Below, one piece after another: positions 52,533-61,806 of a stretch of DNA of 64,000 nucleotides. The stretch is from Atopomonas sediminilitoris. GTDB taxonomy: Bacteria; Pseudomonadota; Gammaproteobacteria; Pseudomonadales; Pseudomonadaceae. The stretch is from NCBI RefSeq assembly GCF_022601735.1, contig NZ_JAKUMM010000007.1:186001-250000 (forward strand), read 5' to 3'. Below the pieces are notes generated by a model. That model did not search any database. It saw nothing but the letters and a program-made list of their open reading frames with translations, and was not told where the DNA came from. The position numbers and the translations under genes were made by a program. Position 1 is the stretch's first letter, and the number at the start of each line of letters is the position of its first letter.

Positions 52533-53426
52533 ATGAGCAAACACCTAATTAGCCAGTGGATTACAAGCAAGACGGGCACGGACGGCTTGTTCGAAACCTG
52601 CCTGCCCGGCGTACAGCTTTTTCACATCAGCGCGCCACGCCGCTGCGCACCAGCTGTTTACGAGCCGGCCGTGGTCGCGATCGTCAGTGGCACCAAAGAG
52701 GCCATCGTCGATGGCACGCGCTATCGATACGACAACCAACAATATTTGTGTTGCAGCCTCAGCATGCCGGTGGAGGCTGGCATCCACCGCGCATCAGCGG
52801 ACAACCCACTGATCGGGGTGTATATCCCCATTAATATCCGGCTGATGACCGACTTAGTGATTGAGCTGCACAACAGCGGCGGCGACATTCCCAGCGCCAA
52901 GACTGAGCAACACTCACAGGGACTCGCCCTTGCTCACTGGGATGACGCCTTCGCCGAAGCGCTGCTGCGGCTGTTGCAATTAAATGACCGCCCCGCCGAT
53001 GCCCAGGTACTGGCTGAAGGCCGATTGCGTGAGCTGTATTACGCCGTCTTGCAGGGAGAGGCCGGCCGCAGCGCCCGACAGGCGTTCGGCGTCGGCAATG
53101 CCATTTCTCGCGTGATCGCTCATGTGTCCACGCACTTAGAGCAACCGGTCAACATCGAAGCCATGGCAGACATGGCTGGCATGAGTCGGGCGGTGTTTCA
53201 TCGCAAGTTCAAACAAGCCACCCAGCTCTCGCCGATTCAATTTATTAAAGCGATGCGCCTCAACACGGCGGCCACGCAGATTGCGGCCGGCATGACCGTG
53301 AGTGCGGCGTCGCTGGCGATGGGTTATGCCAGCTCGTCACAATTTAGTCGCGAGTTCAAACGCCTTTACGGGCAATCACCTAGGCAGTGGAGTGAGGACA
53401 GCGCACTGGCGCACGCCGCCCCGTAA
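52533..53426 (+). CDS. AraC-family regulator (AraC_N/YqhC type)
   Basis: 297 residues. The N-terminal AraC_N sensor domain (residues ~20-165: FHISAPRRCAPAVYEPAVVA onward to SMPVEAGIHRAS) is followed by a C-terminal double HTH (~190-285: ISRVIAHVSTHLEQPVNIEA; MAGMSRAVFHRKFKQATQLS; SASLAMGYASSSQFSREFKR). YqhC of this family activates an aldehyde reductase under electrophile stress. The divergent SDR gene is the obvious target (inference). Confidence 0.92.
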   Translation: MSKHLISQWITSKTGTDGLFETCLPGVQLFHISAPRRCAPAVYEPAVVAIVSGTKEAIVDGTRYRYDNQQYLCCSLSMPVEAGIHRASADNPLIGVYIPINIRLMTDLVIELHNSGGDIPSAKTEQHSQGLALAHWDDAFAEALLRLLQLNDRPADAQVLAEGRLRELYYAVLQGEAGRSARQAFGVGNAISRVIAHVSTHLEQPVNIEAMADMAGMSRAVFHRKFKQATQLSPIQFIKAMRLNTAATQIAAGMTVSAASLAMGYASSSQFSREFKRLYGQSPRQWSEDSALAHAAP

Positions 53427-53429
53427 GCC

Positions 53430-53651
53430 TTAGCGCCCCGCTTTATGCAGCTGCGCCAGCATCAACCACAACGCCGGCAGCATCAGCAGCAACCCTGCGC
53501 CCACCAGCACCGGCCCCAAATACTCAATGCGTAGCGGCTCGGGCACTACATTCACCTCAGCAAACCACTCGGCCAAACCCAGCCCCACCGCGACAGTGCC
53601 GAGTAGGTCTACAAACAACCAAAACCACGGCAAACGAATACTCTGCGCCAT
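53430..53651 (-). CDS. Small two-helix membrane protein (DUF1418-like)
   Basis: 73 residues with helices at ~10-28 (LFVDLLGTVAVGLGLAEWF) and ~45-66 (YLGPVLVGAGLLLMLPALWL). Similar in form to DUF1418 (YbjC) proteins; function unknown. It lies downstream of the speA terminator and so needs its own promoter or read-through. Confidence 0.65.
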   Translation of the reverse strand: MAQSIRLPWFWLFVDLLGTVAVGLGLAEWFAEVNVVPEPLRIEYLGPVLVGAGLLLMLPALWLMLAQLHKAGR

Positions 53652-53666
53652 ATTGCCTCCAGATAG

Positions 53667-53694
53667 AAAAAACCCGCAGTGTAAGCTGCGGGCT
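53667..53694 (-). terminator. speA terminator
   Basis: Minus-strand CTGCGGG-type stem (arms 53686-53692 and 53673-53679) followed by T-rich sequence with six T. Confidence 0.82.
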
Positions 53695-53723
53695 TCATCG
53701 TGACACGCGGCTAAACGCGTGCG

Positions 53724-55634
53724 TTAAACCTCGTGCGCCAAGTACGACGAGCGTGTCAGGCCCAAGCGCAGCGCATCAATGAACTGCTCGCGCTCGCTAC
53801 GCGACAACTCGGCGCGCGCCACTTTGTCACGGTAACGGGTCATCAACCCCTCTGGCGACAGGTGCACGTAGCGCAGCATGTCTTCAATGGTGTCGTGGGT
53901 TTCTATGCCGCCATGGTGCACGCTGCCGTCTTCACGCTGGAACACGTTGACCGAGTCGGTGTCACCAAACAGGTTGTGCATATCACCCAAGATTTCTTGG
54001 TACGCGCCGACCAAGAAAATCCCAAGAAAGTAACGCTCCCCAGCCTGCAAACGGTGCACCGGCAAGGTGGTTTCAATACTTTGCTGATCCACGTACTGGC
54101 GGATTTTACCGTCGGAGTCACAGGTCAAATCTTGCAACACCGCGCGGCGGCTGGGTTCTTCGTCCAAACGCATTAACGGCAGAATCGGCAACACTTGGCC
54201 AATGGCCCACGTGTCGGGCAGGCTCTGGAACACCGAGAAGTTGCAGATGTACTTGTCGGCCAGTTTATCGGTCAGCTCATCCAGCACCGCGCGGTGCGAG
54301 CGCTGCTGCGCCTTGAGCATGCGATACAGGCGACGACACAAGGCAAAGTAGCACTGCTCGGCCAGGGCTTTGTCTTTGAGTGACACCTTGCCGCTGGCGT
54401 ACTGGCTAGCCACATCACTTAAGTAATGGGTGGCGCGCCAGTAGGTTTCGGTGACCATTTCCGGATCAGTTTCGCCGATCAACTCAAACAAATAGCCGAC
54501 GCTTTCTGGCAGCTGGGCTAGGTCGCCGACTTCGGGCACTTGATCGTCATGCCACTCGGCGTCGGTGACTTCGACCACCAACACGGCGTGGTGCGCCGTC
54601 ATCGCACGACCACTTTCTGAAAAGATGCGCGGATGCGGCAGCTCATGTTCGTCGCAGAACTCTTTAAGCATGCCGACGATAGTGGCCGCGTAGTCGTCCA
54701 TGTCGTAATTGATTGAGCTGGCGTTGCGCGAATGGGTGCCGTCGTAATCAACCCCCAAGCCACCGCCGACATCCACGTTTTCTACCGGCAAACCGAGGGC
54801 GCGTAACTCACCAAAGTAACGAATAGCTTCGCGAAAGCCTTGGCGGTAATCCGACAAGTTGGCGATTTGCGAGCCCATGTGGAAATGCAGCAAGCGGATA
54901 CTTTCTGACAGGCCCGCTTGCTGAAACTGCTCAACAACACGCAGCAACTGCGCAGCCGACAAACCAAACTTGGATTTCTCGCCGCCGGTGTCAGCCCACT
55001 TGCTCGAGGCCAGCGACGACAAACGCACGCGCAAGCCCACGCGCGGAATCACGCCCATGCGCTTGGCTTCTTCAATCACCAAACGAACTTCGGTTTCTTT
55101 CTCGATGATGATGAAGACTTCGTGACCGAGCTTTTGCCCCATCAGGGCTAAACGCACAAATTCGCGGTCTTTATAACCGTTACAGGCAATGGTGCTGCCT
55201 TGCGGCGCCAGCGCCAGCACGGCCATCAGCTCAGGCTTCGAGCCGGCCTCAAGCCCCACCGAAACATCGGTGGCGATCAGGTTTTCAATCACCGGCTCTT
55301 GCTGGTTGACCTTGATCGGATACAGCGCGGTGTAACGGTTGCCGTACTCTAAGCGCTCGATATTGCGATCGAACGCTTCGGTCAACTGACGTAAACGACC
55401 CTGCAAAATATCCGGGAAACGTATCAACAGCGGCAACCCCACGCCCGCCTGTTCCAACTGGCCAACCAGTTCGGGCAGATTGATGGAGTGCTCGGCATTT
55501 TTCAGCGGCCGCACTTCTACATGCCCTGCCGGATTAATGTCGAAGTAACCGTCACCCCAGTGACGAATGCCATACATGCTGCGGCTTTGTGCCACGTTCC
55601 AAGACATAGTTGTCTGTTGTTCCTCGTCAGTCAT
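53724..55634 (-). CDS. speA: Biosynthetic arginine decarboxylase
   Basis: 636 residues from ATG 55634; ATG 55649 and ATG 55607 are also in frame, and the P. aeruginosa protein (636 aa, memory) favours the middle one. PLP enzyme of the alanine-racemase fold turning arginine to agmatine for putrescine. PLP-lysine in [38 protein letters not shown]; catalytic Cys in TCDSDGKI with [10 protein letters not shown]. It carries its own terminator. First of a block conserved with P. aeruginosa PA4839-PA4846. Confidence 0.97.
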   Translation of the reverse strand: MTDEEQQTTMSWNVAQSRSMYGIRHWGDGYFDINPAGHVEVRPLKNAEHSINLPELVGQLEQAGVGLPLLIRFPDILQGRLRQLTEAFDRNIERLEYGNRYTALYPIKVNQQEPVIENLIATDVSVGLEAGSKPELMAVLALAPQGSTIACNGYKDREFVRLALMGQKLGHEVFIIIEKETEVRLVIEEAKRMGVIPRVGLRVRLSSLASSKWADTGGEKSKFGLSAAQLLRVVEQFQQAGLSESIRLLHFHMGSQIANLSDYRQGFREAIRYFGELRALGLPVENVDVGGGLGVDYDGTHSRNASSINYDMDDYAATIVGMLKEFCDEHELPHPRIFSESGRAMTAHHAVLVVEVTDAEWHDDQVPEVGDLAQLPESVGYLFELIGETDPEMVTETYWRATHYLSDVASQYASGKVSLKDKALAEQCYFALCRRLYRMLKAQQRSHRAVLDELTDKLADKYICNFSVFQSLPDTWAIGQVLPILPLMRLDEEPSRRAVLQDLTCDSDGKIRQYVDQQSIETTLPVHRLQAGERYFLGIFLVGAYQEILGDMHNLFGDTDSVNVFQREDGSVHHGGIETHDTIEDMLRYVHLSPEGLMTRYRDKVARAELSRSEREQFIDALRLGLTRSSYLAHEV

Positions 55635-55786
55635 CAATGAAAGCGCCATACCAGACGCTAGGCGCGCAGCATGCCAACAGGCCGCTAGGCAAACCTTAGT
55701 GTAGGCGGCTTATGTTTGCAGGAATGGGACATTTAGTTTCACCCTGCTTTGCCCACGCCTGATTACCACGATCGTGTGCAGCCGCG

Positions 55787-56155
55787 TTAACCGCCGCTGC
55801 GCTTAACCGTGAAGCCCTGCTTGCTCAGCTCGGCAATCAGGGTATCAACGTGCTCACCTTGAATTTCAATCACGCCGTCTTTGAGCGTACCGCCGGTGCC
55901 GCAGCGTTTTTTCAGGCTCGCGGCCAGCGTCTTGAGCGCTTCACCGGCCAGCGGCACACCACTGACGGTGGTCACCGTTTTACCGCCACGGCCTTTGCTT
56001 TCACGGCGCACACGCACAATGCCATCGCCTGCCGGCACAGCATCCTCGCCACAACGACAAGCCGCTTTGGGCTGCCGACAGTTAGGGCAGCATTCGCCTT
56101 GATCGGTGGAGTACACCAAACCACCCAAGTCGCTCAGGGATAGTTTCTTTTTCAT
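55787..56155 (-). CDS. yciH: SUI1/YciH-type translation initiation factor-like protein
   Basis: 122 residues. A short zinc-like Cys cluster (CCPNCRQPKAACRC) at residues ~22-36 is followed by the eIF1/SUI1 domain (RRESKGRGGKTVTTVSGVPL; KKRCGTGGTLKDGVIEIQGE). YciH has eIF1-like activity in discriminating against aberrant initiation complexes. It is the last gene of a leftward NUDIX-DUF2333 cluster, 21 bp after the NUDIX gene. Confidence 0.93.
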   Translation of the reverse strand: MKKKLSLSDLGGLVYSTDQGECCPNCRQPKAACRCGEDAVPAGDGIVRVRRESKGRGGKTVTTVSGVPLAGEALKTLAASLKKRCGTGGTLKDGVIEIQGEHVDTLIAELSKQGFTVKRSGG

Positions 56156-56176
56156 TCGGAAAAGGCCTTACAACGA

Positions 56177-56716
56177 TTAAGCCATGCCTGACTGATAAAA
56201 CGCCCACGCCTGCAGCGAGTCGGGGCAGTAGCTGAACTGCGCCATGTGCGCAGCTAACTGCTGTGGATTGAGCCAGCAGTGCTGTTGAATCTCCACCGCT
56301 TGCGTATTCACGTCGCCATCAAACTGTGCGGAATACACCGCGCACCACAGGCGATTGCCGGGCTGATCAAACAAGAAGCGTCCGTGCTCACGCAACGGCA
56401 CGCCGCGCACGCCCAGCTCCTCGGCCAACTCACGCTCGGCAGCGGCTAAGTATTGCTCGCCGGCATCCACCATGCCGCCGGCGGCCAAATCCCAAAACCC
56501 GGGATAGACCGCTTTGGATTCGCTGCGCTGATGAACGCACAGCTCGCCGGCGCGATTGAACAACAAGATAAAAGTACCGCGTCCGATCAGCTGCTGCTCT
56601 CGCAGTTGCGCGCGGGGCAAAGCGCCCAACAGCTGATCGTGTTCGTCAACCCACGCGATCAGCTCGGCATCTGAGCGCGCTCGATGCGCGCGCTCAGCCG
56701 CTGACCACTCGGCCAT
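56177..56716 (-). CDS. NUDIX hydrolase (YfcD-like)
   Basis: 179 residues from ATG 56716, which overlaps the DUF2333 stop (TGATG). Complete NUDIX box GGMVDAGEQYLAAAERELAEELGV spread over residues ~80-105 (catalytic REL-AEEL). The N-terminal ELIAWVDEHDQLLGALPRAQ resembles YfcD and isopentenyl-diphosphate-isomerase-like members. Nucleotide or pyrophosphate substrate unknown. Confidence 0.93.
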   Translation of the reverse strand: MAEWSAAERAHRARSDAELIAWVDEHDQLLGALPRAQLREQQLIGRGTFILLFNRAGELCVHQRSESKAVYPGFWDLAAGGMVDAGEQYLAAAERELAEELGVRGVPLREHGRFLFDQPGNRLWCAVYSAQFDGDVNTQAVEIQQHCWLNPQQLAAHMAQFSYCPDSLQAWAFYQSGMA

Positions 56717-57783
56717 CAACCCTGCTCCATCAACTGGCGCAGGTCGATAATCGCCGCATTAGCGCGCGAGATGTAGTTGGCCATCACCAGCGAGTGGTTG
56801 GCCAGCACACCAAAGCCTTCGCCATTGAGCACGATCGGGCTCCACAACGGGTCTTGCGTAGCCTCTAGCTCGCGGATGATTTGCTGCAAGCTGACCAACG
56901 CATTTTTCTTTTCCAACACGTCAGCAAAGTCGTATTCGATGGCGCGTAAAAAGTGCACCAAGGCCCACGACTGGCCACGGGCCTCATAGAAAACGTCGTC
57001 CAATTGCAGCCACGACGTTTTCACCGCCTCAGCACCGGCCTTAGGCGTAGAACCTTTGGCCGCGCTGTCACCGGCCAAATCGGTATTCAGGCGCACACGG
57101 CCAACGCTGGCGGACAAGCGCTGCGACAGCGAACCCAAACGGGTTTCGATATCGCCCAACCAGTTACGCAAGTTGTCGGCACGCGCATAAAACTGTGCAT
57201 CGGGCTTATTCGGATCAGCCAAGCGCTTGGCGTAACGGTTGAGGTATTTGAGCGCATCGCGGTATTCCGTTTCGCTGGCCGGCAGCGCCCAACTGCGATG
57301 ATCGAAGTTCATCCGCGGTTCTGCTTGGGCCAAGTCGCGGTCTTCCGTCGATTGCGTTTGCGAACGGGAGAAATCTTTACGCAATGCGCGGGTTAGGTCG
57401 CGGGTTTGCACCAGCACACCAAATTCCCAGCTAGGCATGTTGTCCAGCCACAAACCGGGCGGAAACTTATCGTTACTCAGGTAGCCGCCGGGCTTATTCA
57501 GCAGCGTGGTCGCCACGCGCGACAACGTGCTAACGGTGGTGTAGCCGGTCACTAAGCTTTGCTGGTGTTCTTCTAGGTCACGCTGCACTTGCTCGCGCAC
57601 CGGAAATAGCTCCGGCTCTTGGCTCCAGTACCAGCCCACTAACAGTGCACCCAGCAGATAAACCGCCACGCCGCCGGCCAACACCTTGCTCCACAATGGG
57701 CCGCCAAAGTAGCTTTTCACATCGTCTACGGTGTCACCGACGCGCGCTTTAAGCTCGTCGCCACGGTCTTTCCAGTTTTGCAT
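56716..57783 (-). CDS. DUF2333-family inner-membrane protein
   Basis: 355 residues from ATG 57783 (AAGGAAATCTCA upstream); an in-frame GTG at 57915 would add 44 unlikely residues. One membrane helix (VLAGGVAVYLLGALLVGWYW) near residue 30, then a long periplasmic helical domain (PGGYLSNDKFPPGLWLDNMP; WEFGVLVQTRDLTRALRKDF). Function unknown; it is conserved next to the GcbA-like gene. Confidence 0.9.
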   Translation of the reverse strand: MQNWKDRGDELKARVGDTVDDVKSYFGGPLWSKVLAGGVAVYLLGALLVGWYWSQEPELFPVREQVQRDLEEHQQSLVTGYTTVSTLSRVATTLLNKPGGYLSNDKFPPGLWLDNMPSWEFGVLVQTRDLTRALRKDFSRSQTQSTEDRDLAQAEPRMNFDHRSWALPASETEYRDALKYLNRYAKRLADPNKPDAQFYARADNLRNWLGDIETRLGSLSQRLSASVGRVRLNTDLAGDSAAKGSTPKAGAEAVKTSWLQLDDVFYEARGQSWALVHFLRAIEYDFADVLEKKNALVSLQQIIRELEATQDPLWSPIVLNGEGFGVLANHSLVMANYISRANAAIIDLRQLMEQG

Positions 57784-58065
57784 TGAGATTTCCTTGCTGC
57801 CAATAATCCACAGACCTTTACACGCTAGACCGTTAGGCGAATAAAACCCACCTATCGTCGGGTTAGCCAGAGTTTGCGCCATGCAGCAGACCTGCATCAC
57901 ACCGCGCCTGCCCACAAGCCTGCAACAATCGCCCCACTATACGGCTTGGTCTGGCTTCACCGCAAAAAACAACACCGACAAGCTGTTGACGCCAAGTGAC
58001 CGACGGCGCAATGTGCGCTTTTTCTCCGTGCTAGCATCTAGCCAGCACCGTTACAGGTAAACACC

Positions 58066-59718
58066 TTGTCAGAGCTCAGCGCCCCCGCCACCGCCGACGA
58101 CGTAGAAGAGCGCAATCTTGACCGCTTGCGTCAGCACTTTGCCCAGCGTGTTTCGCACCAATCGCACATGGTGCTGGAAGCATGGATTCGGCTAAACCGT
58201 GGTGAGTGGAGCACCGAAGGACTAACCGACTTGGAGCTAGGCTGCGAGCGACTCGCACGCTACGCGCAACGCTTTGATCAAGGCGAGCACCTCGAGCTAG
58301 CCGAGCAACTGCAAAACACCTTCAGCCAAGTGCGTGACAACCGTAATCGCCCCAGCAGCGGGCAGATTCAACAGCTCACTCACTTAATGCAAAACCTGTC
58401 AAAAACAGGTCTGCGCCTGCTGGATGACCAAAGTGCGCTGCTGCGTCCGCAAGCGCGCAAGCCGGTTTATGTTTGCTTGAGTGACAGCGACAAAGCCGAG
58501 CGCATCGTGCAGCAATTGCTGTTTTTTGGCTTGCGCGCGCAGCGTTTGGATAAACCCAGCGATTTCCAGAAGGCCATTGCCGACCGCCACCCCTCTATCC
58601 TGATGATGGATGTTGACTTTGGCGGCCCCAACATTGGTCTATCGCTCGCCCAGCACGTACAAGAGTCGCGCCCCGATCGCTTACCGATTGTTTTTTACAG
58701 CCATCAACCGGCCGACACCCGCACTCACATCGCCGTCGTGCGCGCCGGTGGCCAAGCGTTATTTAACGACAACCTTGACCCCGCCCGCCTGCTGGAAAAA
58801 CTCGACGCCCTGACCAGCCAAACGCTGGAAGACCCGTATCGGGTCTTGATTGTGGATGACTCCCGCGCGCAAGCCATGTTCACCGAGCAAGCGTTGAACG
58901 CCGCCGGCATTCTGACCCACGCCTTAACCGAGCCCCTCAAGGTGATGACCGCGCTGCGCGAGTTTTCGCCCGACCTGATCATCCTCGACATGTATATGCC
59001 CGAATGCATCGGCCCAGAATTGGCCCGCATGATTCGGCAGCACGAGCGCTACGTCAGCACGCCGATTATCTTTTTGTCCGCCGAAGATGACTTGGACAAA
59101 CAACTGATTGCCATGGGCGAAGGTGGCGACGATTTCCTGACCAAACCCATTCGCCCAAGGCACTTGGTCAGCACCGTGCGCAACCGCGCCGAGCGTGCTC
59201 GCACGCTTAAACAGCGCATGGTCTGCGACAGCCTGACGGGGCTGTACAACCACACCCATACCCTGCAACTGCTCGAAGACGCCCTGCACCGTGCCGAGCA
59301 CAGCGGCGAACCCGTCAGCTTTGCCATGCTCGATATCGATTTCTTTAAAAAGATTAACGACGGTCACGGCCACCCCGCCGGCGATCGGGTCATCAAAAGC
59401 TTGGCTTTATTCCTCAAGCAACGCCTGCGCCGCACGGACAGCATCGGTCGTTATGGCGGCGAAGAGTTTGCCGTTATCCTGCCCGACACCGACGCCGACG
59501 CGGCCGCCAAGTTACTGGATGAGATCCGCCAACGCTTTAGTGACATCCATCATCCGGTCCCTAATGGCGAATTGATGTGCACTTTCAGCACCGGCGTCGC
59601 CACCAGCCAGCCCGGGCTGAGCGCCCAGCAATTGTGCAGCCAAGCCGACGAAGCGCTGTATCAAGCCAAGCATGGCGGACGCAACCAAGTGTGCAGTCAC
59701 ACACATCGCGGCGAATAG
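58066..59718 (+). CDS. gcbA: GcbA-like diguanylate cyclase with two receiver domains
   Basis: 550 residues from TTG 58066 with CAGGT upstream; the first ATG is at codon 35, after conserved-looking sequence. Residues ~1-120 form a helical Hpt-like region. ~130-250: degenerate receiver (DVDFGGPN). ~262-380: receiver with phospho-acceptor Asp in LIILDMYMPE and Lys in DDFLTKPIRP. ~390-545: active GGDEF (RYGGEEFAVILP) with an RxxD inhibitory site (RRTD) for c-di-GMP feedback. GcbA (PA4843) controls attachment and dispersion. Position matches. Confidence 0.93.
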   Translation: MSELSAPATADDVEERNLDRLRQHFAQRVSHQSHMVLEAWIRLNRGEWSTEGLTDLELGCERLARYAQRFDQGEHLELAEQLQNTFSQVRDNRNRPSSGQIQQLTHLMQNLSKTGLRLLDDQSALLRPQARKPVYVCLSDSDKAERIVQQLLFFGLRAQRLDKPSDFQKAIADRHPSILMMDVDFGGPNIGLSLAQHVQESRPDRLPIVFYSHQPADTRTHIAVVRAGGQALFNDNLDPARLLEKLDALTSQTLEDPYRVLIVDDSRAQAMFTEQALNAAGILTHALTEPLKVMTALREFSPDLIILDMYMPECIGPELARMIRQHERYVSTPIIFLSAEDDLDKQLIAMGEGGDDFLTKPIRPRHLVSTVRNRAERARTLKQRMVCDSLTGLYNHTHTLQLLEDALHRAEHSGEPVSFAMLDIDFFKKINDGHGHPAGDRVIKSLALFLKQRLRRTDSIGRYGGEEFAVILPDTDADAAAKLLDEIRQRFSDIHHPVPNGELMCTFSTGVATSQPGLSAQQLCSQADEALYQAKHGGRNQVCSHTHRGE

Positions 59719-59778
59719 TCATCAGCCAGTCATAAAACAATCACAACATGGCTGCGTATCCCTATCAGGGTCGCAATC

Positions 59779-61734
59779 ATGCGCCTAAATATTCTGACCA
59801 ACACAGCAACTACCCTACTCACGCTGGCCTGCCTGGGCCTTGGCGCCAGCCTCTGGTGGAGCCAGCAAGCCCAGCAGAAACCTCTTGCGCTGACCCAGCA
59901 CTATCTAGACCTATCGCAGAGCATTGAGCAGCAGCTACTTAAACCCCTGAATCGCTACCTGCACAGCGGCGACGCACTGGAGCACGCCAATGCCCTACAA
60001 GCCAGCGAACAATTACGCCAACAAGCCCAATTACTGCCCAGCGCACTGCGCCATCAGCTGATCCCCAGCCTGACCGAACTTGAGCGCTTCAGCCGCGAAG
60101 AGCTGCTCGCCGCCGGCAAGCTGGCTGGCGACCCGCAGGCGCTGCTGCAACAGGCTGAACGAGGGCTAGACCATGCCCTGATGGCACTCAACGATTACGC
60201 CGAAGAAGGGCAAAGCCAGCGCTACCAGCCGCTCTTGCTGCAAGCGCAGCATCGTTTGCAACAGCTTTCCCTCGCGCGCCAACGCTATGTTCAGCAACCC
60301 GCCCCAGCACTGGCCGAGAGCCTTAATCAGGCACTTGCACAACTGCAGCAACAAGCGCAGAAGATTGAGCAACTGCCGCTGCTAGATGTCAGCCAAAGCA
60401 GCGCCTCGGCGCAAGATGACTTTGCCAGTTTGATGGGCCTAAGCCGCGACACGCCTACCGCGCAGCACAACCCCGGTAGCGACTTGAAGCGTGAATTGCT
60501 CTCACTCACCGCACGCTACACCCGCGAGCTCAAGCGTACCGAACAACTTATCGAGCAACGCCAGATACTCGCCAACGCCCTCAATGAGCGCATCGAGCAG
60601 TTACAAGGCAGCGTGACGGCACTGCGCCCGCTGATCGACCAAAGTAATAAAGCCAGCCAGCAACAAGTGCAAAGCCTGCAACTGGCCAGCCTGCTGCTGA
60701 TTTTGCTCTCGGCTATTTTTGTCGATCGCCTGCTGCGCAAGCTCACTCAGCTGTTACGCCACTTGGCTCCCATGCTTAGCCAATGGGCCGCCGGCGATAT
60801 CAGCCAGCCGATTCTGACCCATGCCAAAACCAGCGAACTACAGAGTGTTGAACGCTCATTGAATCAGCTGCGCGATTACTTAAGCGGCCTGATTGGCACC
60901 CTGCATCAGCAGTCAGCCGCCATCGCCGACAGTAGCGAAGCCCTACGCCAGCTCAACAGCGGTCTGCAGCAAGGCGCGCAGCACCAAGCCAACGACACCC
61001 GCGATATCAGCGATGCCCTCTCGCACATGGAAAGCGCCCTGCAACAAGTGGCCGACGACGCCAACACCGCTGCCGGCGCTAGCCAAACCGGCCAACAAGC
61101 CGCCAGCACCGGACAAAACGTGGTCAGCCGCACCCTTGCCGAACTGCGCCAGCTGGCCCAAGGCGTCGAAGACAGCGCCGGCACCCTAGGCCAGTTGAGC
61201 GACGCCAGCCAAAACATCGGCCAAGTGCTCACCGTGATTCGCAGCGTGGCCGAACAAACCAACCTGCTGGCCTTGAACGCCGCCATCGAAGCGGCACGCG
61301 CCGGCGAATACGGTCGCGGCTTTGCCGTGGTTGCCGAAGAGGTGCGCAATCTTTCGCAACGCACCGCACAAGCCACCGAAGAAATCCAAGCGCTGATTGA
61401 GCACCTGCAAACCACCAGCCAAGCCACGCAACAACAAATGAACACCCAAGCACAGCTGGCCAGCCACATGCGTTTGAGTGCCGAGCAGGCCGAACATGCC
61501 CTCGTCACCATTGTCAGCGCCATGCACACCACGCACGAACGCATCAACCGAATTGCCGCGCAAACGCAGCAACAGTCCGGCACGGTGAGCGGCATCCGCG
61601 CCAATGGCCAACGCATCTACAGCCAAGGGCGCGACAATCTAGAGCTAATCAGTCAAGGACAAGCGCAAGGTGAACGCCTGGCGCACCTAGGCAGCGAACT
61701 GCAATCACGCGTGATGGCGTTTAAAGTGGCGTAA
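59779..61734 (+). CDS. ctpL: Methyl-accepting chemotaxis protein (CtpL-like)
   Basis: 651 residues. Membrane helix ~9-28, a long helical periplasmic sensor (~30-295), second membrane helix ~300-318, short HAMP-like linker, and cytoplasmic signalling domain with the conserved tip [40 protein letters not shown]. The P. aeruginosa orthologue position (PA4844) encodes CtpL, a receptor for low phosphate and chloroanilines (memory). 60 bp after the cyclase gene, so probably co-transcribed. Confidence 0.92.
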   Translation: MRLNILTNTATTLLTLACLGLGASLWWSQQAQQKPLALTQHYLDLSQSIEQQLLKPLNRYLHSGDALEHANALQASEQLRQQAQLLPSALRHQLIPSLTELERFSREELLAAGKLAGDPQALLQQAERGLDHALMALNDYAEEGQSQRYQPLLLQAQHRLQQLSLARQRYVQQPAPALAESLNQALAQLQQQAQKIEQLPLLDVSQSSASAQDDFASLMGLSRDTPTAQHNPGSDLKRELLSLTARYTRELKRTEQLIEQRQILANALNERIEQLQGSVTALRPLIDQSNKASQQQVQSLQLASLLLILLSAIFVDRLLRKLTQLLRHLAPMLSQWAAGDISQPILTHAKTSELQSVERSLNQLRDYLSGLIGTLHQQSAAIADSSEALRQLNSGLQQGAQHQANDTRDISDALSHMESALQQVADDANTAAGASQTGQQAASTGQNVVSRTLAELRQLAQGVEDSAGTLGQLSDASQNIGQVLTVIRSVAEQTNLLALNAAIEAARAGEYGRGFAVVAEEVRNLSQRTAQATEEIQALIEHLQTTSQATQQQMNTQAQLASHMRLSAEQAEHALVTIVSAMHTTHERINRIAAQTQQQSGTVSGIRANGQRIYSQGRDNLELISQGQAQGERLAHLGSELQSRVMAFKVA

Positions 61735-61806
61735 ACGGCCAGCAAAGGCCGTGACAGGCAGTTGATGCGGGGTATCATGGCGCGATTGATTTGTTGTGAG
61801 TTCGCC

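Noticed and set aside
60906..61616. 236-codon frame antisense to the chemoreceptor gene
   Set aside because: Cys/Val/Ala-rich translation produced by the Gln/Ala-rich sense codons; no independent support.
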